Source of the DNA: Candidatus Yonathbacteria bacterium RIFOXYC2_FULL_47_9
GTDB taxonomy: Bacteria > Patescibacteriota > Minisyncoccia > Phycocordibacterales > UBA1550
NCBI GenBank assembly: GCA_001825115.1
Contig: MHUY01000006.1
Location: forward strand, 10,804-24,212
Length of the DNA stretch: 13,409 bases
Reading direction: 5' to 3'
Shown here: positions 1 to 6,490 of the stretch, piece after piece
Position numbering within the stretch: position 1 is the first letter of the stretch
Layout: each line of letters begins with the position of its first letter
The notes under the pieces: model-generated
Databases searched by the model: none
The model's input: the letters and a program-made list of their open reading frames with translations, nothing else
What the model was told of the DNA's origin: nothing
Made by a program: the position numbers and the translations under genes

Positions 1-2029
1 ACTGTATGAATGACTTGCGTGACGCCACATCCTCACCCATGAGAACATCGAATGCCTTATCTGCATCTACTGCATCTTCGATGCGTACTTGCTTCAATAC
101 GCGTCCTTTTGGATCCATCGTTGTTTCCCAAAGTTCCTCTGGGTTCATTTCACCGAGACCCTTGTAGCGCTGAAGGGATACTTTTGGCTCGCGCTTCTTG
201 CCTTTTTCTTCTGCCTCTGCGGCAACTTCTTCTTCTGTCCCCTCAAATACTTCCTCCCCTTCTTCTACAATCTCAAGCAAGCTTACATCCTTGCCGAGAT
301 ATGCGATCTTTTCTTCCTCGGTGTACACATAAGTAACCTCCTTACCTTTCTTTATTTTGTAGAGCGGTGGTTGAGCGATATAGATAAAACCACCCTCGAT
401 AACTGGTTTGAAGTAACGATAAAAGAGCGTCAAAAGAAGTGTACGAATATGTGCGCCATCGACGTCTGCATCGGTCGCAATAATGATCTTGTGGTAGCGG
501 AGTTTTGAAATATCAAAAATATCACCAATACCCGTACCCATCGCCACGACGAGTGAGCGAATCTCGACAGAAGCAAGCATCCTGTCGAGACGTGCGCGCT
601 CCACATTAAGGATCTTACCCTTGAGGGGAAGAATTGCCTGCGTCTTGCGGTCGCGACCTTGTTTTGACGAACCACCTGCGGAATCCCCCTCTACAATAAA
701 GAGCTCTGAGTCCTCTGCCTTTGATGTCTGACAGTCTGCAAGCTTACCTGGAAGGGTGAGCCCCTCGAGGGCCCCTTTGCGCATCACGCTATCTTTTGCG
801 GCCTTTGCGGCCTTGCGTGCACGGAGGGCAATAATAACCTTGTTGACGATAGCACGCGCATCTTCGGGATTTTCCTCGAGGAACATACCGAGCGCCTCAC
901 CAAAGACCTTTTCAACGGCACTGCGAGCCTCAACCGAGCCAAGCTTACCCTTGGTCTGTCCTTCAAACTGAATCTCGCGCATCTTTACCGAGATTGCACT
1001 CGTGAGGCCTTCACGAACATCGTCCGCAGTAAAGTTCTCCTCGTTTTCCTTAATGAAATTATTCTTGCGGCCGTATTCATTAATTCTGCGCGTCAGTGCT
1101 GTACGAAACCCTGTGACATGGGTACCTCCCTCCATGTTATAAATATTGTTTGCAAAAGCGAGCTCGCGCGAAGAAATATCATCAATGTATTGAATTGCTA
1201 CTTCAACCTGCACACCATCAACTTCTTTGTCGACATAGCAGATATTCTTGTGAACTGGTTTTTGGTGTTGATTATAAAAACGCACAAGAGAAACCAGTCC
1301 GCCATCAAAATAAAAACTCATTGAGGGAACCTCGAGGCCGAGATCCTCCATATAAACAACGTCGTCAAGTTTAAGCTTGCCCGCGTACTCGCGTGCATCA
1401 ATAATGGCAATATGGAGCCCTTTTACCAAGTAGGCTTGCTGTCGTAAATGGTTTACGATCTGGTTCCAGTTCCAGCCCATCTCCTTAAAGATCTGCTCGT
1501 CAGGTTCGAAAGTAACAATAGTGCCGCGAAACTTTGTCGTGCCAATTTTTTTGACCGCTGCCTTTCTTTTGCCGCGCTCGTACTCTTGCATATGAATACC
1601 GCCATCACGATGTACGCGAACCTCGGTAAAGACCGAGAGCGCGTTCACTACCGATGCGCCCACGCCGTGGAGACCGCCAGAAACTTTATAACTCTCACCT
1701 TCAAATTTGCCGCCGGCATGAAGCGTGGTCATAATGGTCTCGAGTGCTGAGACTTTTGTCTTTGGATGTACGTCGACAGGAATACCACGACCATTATCGA
1801 CGACGCGCACACGGTTGCCAGGGAGAAGGGCTACCTCGATACGATCAGCAAAACCACCCATCGCTTCGTCGCGTGAGTTGTCAAAGATTTCCCAAATAAG
1901 GTGGTGCAGACCCTCAGGGCCTGTCGACCCAATGTACATACCAGGGCGCTTGCGCACCGGCTCAAGCCCTTCAAGGACGACAATGTCCTCCGCTCCGTAT
2001 CCTACTGTTTTTTCGTCTTTTTTGGCCAT
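1..2029 (-). CDS. gyrB: DNA gyrase subunit B (partial, C-terminal end off the window)
   Basis: GyrB is the ATPase and Toprim subunit of type II topoisomerase; with GyrA it introduces negative supercoils. The frame opens at ATG 2029 (MAKKDEKTVGYGAEDI) and stays open to base 1, giving 676 visible residues. The N-terminus has the GHKL ATPase signature (RKRPGMYIGSTG, then a DNSRDEA helix, then GGLHGVGASVVNALS). The Toprim region begins near residue 435 with ELFIVEGDSAGGS, followed by LPLKGKILNVE and DADVDGAHI. The C-terminal part has QRYKGLGEMNPEELWETTMDP, which favours GyrB over ParE. The last visible residues (VASRKSFIQ) match the usual end of the family (..PRRxFIExNA), so only about 10 to 20 residues are likely missing. 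A Glu/Ala-rich stretch of roughly 30 extra residues lies just before QRYKGLGE. An extended -10 promoter and a small hairpin lie upstream. Start choice: the only ATG before the conserved GAEDI region, preceded by the promoter. Confidence 0.97.
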   Translation of the reverse strand, partial: MAKKDEKTVGYGAEDIVVLEGLEPVRKRPGMYIGSTGPEGLHHLIWEIFDNSRDEAMGGFADRIEVALLPGNRVRVVDNGRGIPVDVHPKTKVSALETIMTTLHAGGKFEGESYKVSGGLHGVGASVVNALSVFTEVRVHRDGGIHMQEYERGKRKAAVKKIGTTKFRGTIVTFEPDEQIFKEMGWNWNQIVNHLRQQAYLVKGLHIAIIDAREYAGKLKLDDVVYMEDLGLEVPSMSFYFDGGLVSLVRFYNQHQKPVHKNICYVDKEVDGVQVEVAIQYIDDISSRELAFANNIYNMEGGTHVTGFRTALTRRINEYGRKNNFIKENEENFTADDVREGLTSAISVKMREIQFEGQTKGKLGSVEARSAVEKVFGEALGMFLEENPEDARAIVNKVIIALRARKAAKAAKDSVMRKGALEGLTLPGKLADCQTSKAEDSELFIVEGDSAGGSSKQGRDRKTQAILPLKGKILNVERARLDRMLASVEIRSLVVAMGTGIGDIFDISKLRYHKIIIATDADVDGAHIRTLLLTLFYRYFKPVIEGGFIYIAQPPLYKIKKGKEVTYVYTEEEKIAYLGKDVSLLEIVEEGEEVFEGTEEEVAAEAEEKGKKREPKVSLQRYKGLGEMNPEELWETTMDPKGRVLKQVRIEDAVDADKAFDVLMGEDVASRKSFIQ

Positions 2030-2041
2030 AAAATACAAGAG

Positions 2042-2057
2042 TACCCCGTAAAGGGTA
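2042..2057 (-). promoter_or_regulatory. small hairpin in the gyrB leader
   Basis: TACCC (2042-2046) and GGGTA (2053-2057) form a perfect 5-bp inverted repeat with a 6-nt loop, 12 nt upstream of the gyrB ATG and downstream of the predicted transcription start. It could shape the 5' end of the mRNA or be an operator half-site pair. The short stem makes chance a real possibility. Confidence 0.35.
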
Positions 2058-2073
2058 TCTGTTCTGTATATTT

Positions 2074-2082
2074 ATTATACCA
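2074..2082 (-). promoter_or_regulatory. gyrB promoter, extended -10 (TGG-TATAAT)
   Basis: On the minus strand TATAAT (2079 to 2074) is a perfect -10 hexamer preceded by TGG (2082 to 2080), the TGn extended -10 element. No good -35 is seen at 17 nt; the region there is T-rich (TTTTGT). Transcription would start near 2067, giving a leader of about 38 nt. The same TGGTA core occurs upstream of rpsB and rpmE. Confidence 0.7.
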
Positions 2083-2094
2083 AAAATATCGCCA

Positions 2095-2119
2095 AAACAA
2101 AAGCTTTAATTTTTGTTTA
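2095..2119 (-). terminator. weak AT-rich hairpin at the end of the pheST-C39 unit
   Basis: AAACAAAAA (2095-2103) and TTTTTGTTT (2111-2119) are a perfect 9-bp inverted repeat with a 7-nt loop that contains the C39 gene stop codon. The stem has only one G-C pair, so it would be a weak terminator. It may matter because it lies just before the gyrB promoter. Confidence 0.3.
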
Positions 2120-2651
2120 AAATAGCCATACGGCGCCAGGTTTTACTGAAGATATTCATAGGAACAAACTGATATGCACCCTTGGTATCCGTATAACTGC
2201 CGGGATCGTGATAATAAAACCCTTTTACGATTCCCTCCTCAATTTCCGCACCAACCACCAGTACCATATGAAATTTATTACTGATCTCGAAATTCTTAAT
2301 AGCAGAAATAATAACAGGACGCCCCGCTTCAAGTTCATGGAGAAGTGCGTCAATCCCTTCATGGTTAAGGCGCTCCGCGGTTTCAGGGTCAGCGTCTTTT
2401 TTGCGAAACTCTTTACGGTATAGGTTACCGCCGTATTTTGCGCCGAGCTCAATGAGCCCATCGTGCAGCCACCCATTTTCAGAATACGCACCAAGAGTCA
2501 CGCCGTCTTGGATCATTTCATCGAGTGGCGGTGTTTGTATCCCCCGTGCATCAAGTAACATTTTTAAACACACTACTCCGCACGCCCGCTTTTGCCATTC
2601 AGGATCGGTAACATCACGATATTGAGAATAGTATGAGATATCAAGGCGCAT
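2106..2651 (-). CDS. C39-like (papain-fold) cysteine peptidase, cytoplasmic
   Basis: A 181-residue protein resembling the peptidase C39-like family (C39_2 type). It starts MRLDISYYSQYRDV; the Gln of YYSQY matches the oxyanion-hole Gln, RACGVVCLKMLL holds the nucleophile Cys (residue 24), KFHMVLVVG the His (about 128) and YYHDPGS the Asp (about 149). All three expected catalytic positions are present. No signal peptide or membrane segment is visible, so it probably acts in the cytoplasm, unlike C39 domains attached to bacteriocin exporters. I chose ATG 2651, which falls 10 nt after the pheT stop; an in-frame GTG at 2681 would overlap pheT by 20 bases and adds ten residues not matching the family. 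No clear Shine-Dalgarno site is seen. It is the third gene after pheS and pheT. The substrate is unknown; the fold also includes non-proteolytic members (amidases, transglutaminase-like). Confidence 0.8.
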   Translation of the reverse strand: MRLDISYYSQYRDVTDPEWQKRACGVVCLKMLLDARGIQTPPLDEMIQDGVTLGAYSENGWLHDGLIELGAKYGGNLYRKEFRKKDADPETAERLNHEGIDALLHELEAGRPVIISAIKNFEISNKFHMVLVVGAEIEEGIVKGFYYHDPGSYTDTKGAYQFVPMNIFSKTWRRMAILNKN

Positions 2652-2661
2652 ATAAGCGTTT

Positions 2662-5037
2662 CTAGCGCACCTCGAGTCCACGGGCGGAAAGTTTCTCGGT
2701 GATGCGTGCCATCACTTCGTTTATTTCGACGTCAGAAAGGGTACGGTCGGGAGACTGGAATACGAGGTTGAAGGCGTAGGAAGTTTTTGAAACACCATCG
2801 AATTCTTTAGTGAATACGTCAAAGAGGCGGTCGCGAACAAGGAGGTCAGTGCCTTCTGTGCGAATGATGGCAAGAATTTCATCTTGTGTTATGTCCTGCG
2901 CCCACATCGCGATATCACGAAGCATAAATGGGTATGCGCTTGATTTTTCATAGCGCACTGAAACCGCCTTAAATGGCGCAGGTGATTTTGGCTCGGGGAG
3001 CTTTTCTAAAAGTGCACCTAAATTGAAGTGGATTGCATCAGAAGTTTGCGTGTCATTAATTTTTACCCCAAGAACGTCTTCGATTGCTTGACGAACTTCA
3101 TTAAAAATCTCTTTTGTTCGTTCCTCTCGCTTAGACTGCTTCATTGACTTGGCAACATAAGCACCAACGCCACATGAGAGTTCTTCTTTCATTACACCAG
3201 GATAAACCTTACCAATCTCAAATATCTTTATTTCATCAAGTCCAAGAAGTGGCGCATTGTACCTACTTAATTCAAGTGCTTTCATTAGTCCTTGATGTAG
3301 GCTTGGGCGAAGAAACCCCTTGTCTTCAGCGATAGGGTTGGCCACCGCAAACTCGCCTTCATTTTGGAATGAATAGGTGAACACTTCTGAAAAACCTTGC
3401 GCGACGAGTGTATCACGAATGACGTTCGCGTAGTGATACGACTTGAGTATGCGTGCGTCAAAAGTAATATCACTGAGGGGTGCTGAAATTATTTTATCAA
3501 ACCCATACACGCGACCAATTTCCTCGGCGAGATCCTCTTTAATACGGAGATCAAGACGCTCGAGCGGGACCGTCACCACGTAGCGCGGCTCAGCAGGTAT
3601 GGCAATACGGCGCACACCAACAATATTCCTAAATCGCGCACTTTCAGCAACCGACTCAAGAGCAACACCATTTTTATTGTAACGTGACGCGTGAATGAGT
3701 TTTCCGTCACCCAAATACAATCCAACATGATCAACCCCCTCTGGCACTTTTGTACCCTTCATCCACTCTTTACTCTCGTAATAAATATTGTCGGTACCAC
3801 TGTTTGAAAAAATAAGATCTCCCGGCTGCGCCGATTCAAGGATAACTTCATCACCAAAGACGAGCTGATCAACGCTCATACGCGGAATTGCCACCCCTGC
3901 TTCCTTCCACAAATACGCCGTAAATGAGGCACAGTCAAACGCCTCTGGTGCATCATAGAGTACGCTCGCGCCAAATTTGTATGGCTTGTCGACGAGGGTC
4001 GGAGCCATAACGACCACCTGAGTGCGAGGGTCATCCACAACCTCATACACAAAACCCAATCGAGCAAGAATATCCTTAACCTCTTTATCAGAGAGTGTCG
4101 TACCAAGAATCCCATTGAGTTCCGAGAGCGCAATACCGACCTTGTAGTTCTTTAGCGGGCGAGCAAGGACATCTACTACTTCGCCTACCTTTGCATCGGG
4201 GCACATCTCGATCAAAAGCTCGGTTGCGAGGCTCATCGCCTCGCCCGCAAGTGCCGGCGAAATATCGTGCTCAAAACGGCGTGAGGAGTCTGTACGAATC
4301 CCTACGCGCGCCGAAGTCTTGCGCGTGCTCACCGCATCAAAATTTGCCGCTTCAAAAACGATCGCGGTAGTACCCTCATTTACACCTGCACCTTTACCCC
4401 CTTTCACACCAGCAATGGCGAGCACGCGCTTTGTGTCGGCAATAACAAGGGTATCTGAAATCAGACTAAGGTCTTTATTATCAAGGGTCATCATCTGCTC
4501 CCCCACCTCTGCAGGACGCACCACGAGCGAAATAGCACCGTCCTCAGTCCGTGCGAGTTTCCCCATATCAAACGCGTGCATTGGTTGCCCCAGCTCGAGC
4601 ATCACATAGTTGGTAATATCGACAATATTGTTAATAGAGCGCTGTCCTACTGACTCGAGGCGCTCACGGAGCCACGCGGGCGATTCAGTCACACGCACGC
4701 CCTCAATCACTCGCCCCATATACCGCGGGCAGAGCTTTGCATTTTCTACCGCGACACGAAGCGGTGTCACCTGCGCAATAGAAATTTCTTTCTGCGCTTT
4801 TTCTTTCATAGGTACACCCGCAAGCACCGACACTTCGTGCGCGATACCACGATGCGCCAGGAGATCATGTCCTCGATCCGGCATGATTTTCAAATCAAAA
4901 ATAGTGTCGTCGCCCTTTTGCTCTGCGCCCTCAACTTCGCAAAGGTGCTTCATAAAAAGCGTCGACACCTCCTCGGGTGATGGAATCTCTTTATCAAAAT
5001 GTGACTTGAGCCACTGGTACGAAATAGGGATATTCAT
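2662..5037 (-). CDS. pheT: phenylalanyl-tRNA synthetase beta subunit with an inserted NlpC/P60 domain
   Basis: PheT pairs with PheS in the alpha2-beta2 enzyme that charges tRNA-Phe; beta holds the editing site and structural modules. In this 791-residue protein the N-terminal B1 part (1-40) joins directly to the region ending MPDRGHDLLAHRG; the roughly 110-residue tRNA-binding OB domain common in bacterial PheT is missing. The B3/B4 editing domain spans about 100-292 (NYVMLELGQPMHAFD; VFEAANF keeps the Glu of the editing pocket). B5 starts near 295 (SELNGILGTTLSDKEVKDIL) and finishes at 484-520 (VPLERLDLRIKEDLAEEIGRVYGFD). Between them lies a papain-like NlpC/P60 domain. The catalytic-like module (about 530-680) and the C-terminal FDX-ACB domain (about 690-791, YPFMLRDIAMW) are present. 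Start ATG 5037 lies one base after the pheS stop, so the two are co-translated neighbours. The reading frame is unbroken across both insert junctions. Confidence 0.96.
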   Translation of the reverse strand: MNIPISYQWLKSHFDKEIPSPEEVSTLFMKHLCEVEGAEQKGDDTIFDLKIMPDRGHDLLAHRGIAHEVSVLAGVPMKEKAQKEISIAQVTPLRVAVENAKLCPRYMGRVIEGVRVTESPAWLRERLESVGQRSINNIVDITNYVMLELGQPMHAFDMGKLARTEDGAISLVVRPAEVGEQMMTLDNKDLSLISDTLVIADTKRVLAIAGVKGGKGAGVNEGTTAIVFEAANFDAVSTRKTSARVGIRTDSSRRFEHDISPALAGEAMSLATELLIEMCPDAKVGEVVDVLARPLKNYKVGIALSELNGILGTTLSDKEVKDILARLGFVYEVVDDPRTQVVVMAPTLVDKPYKFGASVLYDAPEAFDCASFTAYLWKEAGVAIPRMSVDQLVFGDEVILESAQPGDLIFSNSGTDNIYYESKEWMKGTKVPEGVDHVGLYLGDGKLIHASRYNKNGVALESVAESARFRNIVGVRRIAIPAEPRYVVTVPLERLDLRIKEDLAEEIGRVYGFDKIISAPLSDITFDARILKSYHYANVIRDTLVAQGFSEVFTYSFQNEGEFAVANPIAEDKGFLRPSLHQGLMKALELSRYNAPLLGLDEIKIFEIGKVYPGVMKEELSCGVGAYVAKSMKQSKREERTKEIFNEVRQAIEDVLGVKINDTQTSDAIHFNLGALLEKLPEPKSPAPFKAVSVRYEKSSAYPFMLRDIAMWAQDITQDEILAIIRTEGTDLLVRDRLFDVFTKEFDGVSKTSYAFNLVFQSPDRTLSDVEINEVMARITEKLSARGLEVR
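3583..3999 (-). other. NlpC/P60 papain-like domain inserted in the PheT B5 domain
   Basis: Residues 347-485 of PheT, with the core at about 350-478. The order of motifs is that of NlpC/P60 cysteine hydrolases: KPYKFGAS (substrate-side motif, compare 'PYVFGG'), FDCASFTAYLWKEAGV with the nucleophile Cys369 (family 'DCSGF'), IPRMSVDQ, AQPGDLIFSNSG ('PGDLVFF'), VDHVGLYLGDGKLIHASR with His437 and the third polar residue His449. All three catalytic positions are kept. The B5 strand before the insert (VVVMAP, 341-346) resembles the strand after it (YVVTVP, 486-491), as if it were present on both sides. NlpC/P60 proteins usually cut peptidoglycan peptides outside the cell; here the domain would be cytoplasmic and tied to tRNA charging. 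Its function is not known to me. Confidence 0.9.
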
Positions 5038-5038
5038 A

Positions 5039-5773
5039 TTAAAATTGATTTACAAGACGAAGGTCACCCGCGTAGAGAAGGCGCACGTCATCAATGCCGT
5101 ACTTTTGCATTACCAAGCGATCAACACCCACACCAAAGGCAATACCGCGATATTTTCGTGGGTCGATACCACCGGCTTGCAAGACGTTTGGGTGTACAAC
5201 ACCAGCCCCCATAACCTCAATCCAACCTGTCTGTTTACATACATTACATCCCGCGCCAGTACATTTCACACACGACACATCTATTTCGACACCTGGCTCA
5301 ACGAACGGAAAGTAGCTCGGGCGCATACGCACCTTTGCATCAGCGCCATACAAACGCTTAAAAAATTCATCGAGGATGCGCTCCAAGTGTGCGAGGTTAA
5401 CCCCTTCGCCTACAACCAATCCCTCTATCTGATGGAACTGTGTCTCGTGCGTCGCATCGGTCGCCTCATAGCGATATACCTTGCCGGGCACAATGATTTT
5501 AAACGGAGGCTGGTTGGACTCCATATAGTGCACCTGTACGGCAGAAGTATGCGTGCGAAGTACGGTCTGCGGCACATCCTTTACCCAGAATGTATCCTGC
5601 ATATCGCGCGCAGGATGATCCTTGGGGACATTTAGAGCGTCAAAATTGTAGTGCTCACTCTCGACTTCGGGGCCATCGGTAACCTCAAAACCCATCGCGG
5701 TAAATGAATCGACGATCTCGCGCATAACCTGCGTTAAAGGGTGCAAATGTCCTTTTTCCTCAGTTTTTTCCAT
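5039..5773 (-). CDS. pheS: phenylalanyl-tRNA synthetase alpha subunit, N-terminally short
   Basis: Catalytic subunit of PheRS: activates Phe with ATP and transfers it to tRNA-Phe. The protein has 244 residues against about 330 in most bacteria; the N-terminal coiled-coil domain that contacts tRNA is missing and the protein begins just before the catalytic core (HLHPLTQVMREIVDSF). Class II motifs are present: motif 1 region MGFEVTDGPEVES, motif 2 YRYEATDATHETQFHQIEGL, motif 3 GIAFGVGVDRLVMQKYGIDD. A four-cysteine cluster (C168, C171, C176, C179) followed by GWIEVMGAGVVHPNV is the form seen in many bacterial PheS. The ATG at 5773 is the only one upstream of the HLHPL segment, and a terminator-like hairpin ends 20 nt before it, so a longer N-terminus is not possible here. 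No Shine-Dalgarno site is seen. It is followed by pheT with a one-base gap. Confidence 0.96.
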   Translation of the reverse strand: MEKTEEKGHLHPLTQVMREIVDSFTAMGFEVTDGPEVESEHYNFDALNVPKDHPARDMQDTFWVKDVPQTVLRTHTSAVQVHYMESNQPPFKIIVPGKVYRYEATDATHETQFHQIEGLVVGEGVNLAHLERILDEFFKRLYGADAKVRMRPSYFPFVEPGVEIDVSCVKCTGAGCNVCKQTGWIEVMGAGVVHPNVLQAGGIDPRKYRGIAFGVGVDRLVMQKYGIDDVRLLYAGDLRLVNQF

Positions 5774-5793
5774 TTCTTCATCTTACACGAAAA

Positions 5794-5823
5794 CCCCCGC
5801 CTGACCAAACGGTCAGGCGGGGG
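5794..5823 (-). terminator. strong GC-rich hairpin between the sortase gene and pheS
   Basis: A perfect 13-bp inverted repeat (CCCCCGCCTGACC, 5794-5806; GGTCAGGCGGGGG, 5811-5823) with the 4-nt loop AAAC. On the minus strand it is followed by TTTTCG, so it is a plausible intrinsic terminator for the sortase gene, only 7 bases after its stop. It ends 20 nt before the pheS ATG, so it could instead, or as well, act as an attenuator or 5'-end structure of pheST. Confidence 0.8.
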
Positions 5824-5826
5824 TTT

Positions 5827-5855
5827 ATTCTATTCTTTGTCGGCAAATACAACAA
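5827..5855 (-). promoter_or_regulatory. candidate pheST promoter overlapping the sortase stop
   Basis: On the minus strand TTGTTG (5855 to 5850), a 17-nt spacer and TAGAAT (5832 to 5827) form a reasonable sigma-70-like promoter. The -10 covers the sortase TAG stop. The start would fall near 5820, within the hairpin, so the hairpin would be the very 5' end of the pheST mRNA. There is little room for any other promoter between the hairpin and pheS. Confidence 0.45.
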
Positions 5856-6423
5856 GACGCTTGGAGTAGCTTTTAGAGAATTTGTTCCAAACACCCTCAC
5901 AGGTGACCAGATTGAGGTGCGCTTTTCCATCACGAGAAGTAAACACATTTGAAGCATCATCATGCTCTCCATACCTTCTCAATTCACGAACTACAAATGT
6001 AGTGATTATCCCATTTTCATCCTCAACATACAGCTTGTCCCCTGGGTGTAATTTATACAAATTATCAAAGACTGCGGGTATGCCATTTTTCCATCCGTAA
6101 TGTCCTGAAATAACGGCACTGCCCACCTCCCCAGGCCGCGACCCGAGGCTGAACCATGCTACCCCCACAGGACCTTTTGGTGTGCCCATCTCCCCTTCTG
6201 AAGTGACTCCCACTTGCTCGACGCCATCATCAACGCTGATTCCTGGGATTTTCAAGCGCGCCGGTAATCCAAAGCTTACTTGCTCTTGCTTTGAGAGGGT
6301 AGGTATATTCTCTGCGGGTAGCATAGTGCGCTCCTTGACGGAGCTTTGGAGCGCCGCAGGGAGCGCAACTCCTACAAGTGCAGCAATTAGAAGTGTTCGC
6401 TTTGACATATTTTTTAGTTGCAT
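5830..6423 (-). CDS. sortase (transpeptidase), membrane-anchored
   Basis: Sortases cut LPXTG-type sorting signals between Thr and Gly and join the protein to a cell-surface nucleophile. The 197-residue protein has an N-terminal membrane segment at about 9-26 (LLIAALVGVALPAAL) and then an extracytoplasmic sortase domain. The catalytic residues are visible: His108 in SGHYGWKNG, Cys175 in LNLVTCEG and Arg189 in SKRLVVF. The PARLKIPGISVDDGVEQVG start of the beta-barrel is typical. The size and the TCEG motif suit the class D/E/F group, but I cannot assign the class. It follows the LPNTG protein gene directly, so that protein is the obvious substrate. ATG 6423 is used; an in-frame ATG at 6408 (MSKRTLL) is equally possible. 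Confidence 0.93.
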   Translation of the reverse strand: MQLKNMSKRTLLIAALVGVALPAALQSSVKERTMLPAENIPTLSKQEQVSFGLPARLKIPGISVDDGVEQVGVTSEGEMGTPKGPVGVAWFSLGSRPGEVGSAVISGHYGWKNGIPAVFDNLYKLHPGDKLYVEDENGIITTFVVRELRRYGEHDDASNVFTSRDGKAHLNLVTCEGVWNKFSKSYSKRLVVFADKE

Positions 6424-6430
6424 AGATTTT

Positions 6431-6465
6431 ACAAAAGCCAGACAAACAGATTGCCTGGCTTTTGT
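6431..6465 (-). terminator. hairpin between the LPNTG protein and sortase genes
   Basis: ACAAAAGCCAG (6431-6441) and CTGGCTTTTGT (6455-6465) form an 11-bp perfect stem with a 13-nt loop. On the minus strand the 3' arm itself is T-rich (CTGGCTTTTGT), as in an intrinsic terminator. It ends 7 nt before the first sortase ATG and may give partial read-through, setting a lower sortase level than its substrate. Confidence 0.65.
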
Positions 6466-6490
6466 ATTCTAGGCTTTCTCTACACCCAAG

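Noticed and set aside
2652..2681. Upstream GTG start for the C39-like gene
   Set aside because: It overlaps pheT and adds ten residues (MDSRCARNAY) before the normal family start; the ATG at 2651 fits better.
4610..5635. A 341-codon open frame on the plus strand opposite pheT and pheS
   Set aside because: It lies wholly antisense to two well-supported synthetase genes, has no recognisable domain and no promoter or ribosome site; it is a by-product of their codon use.
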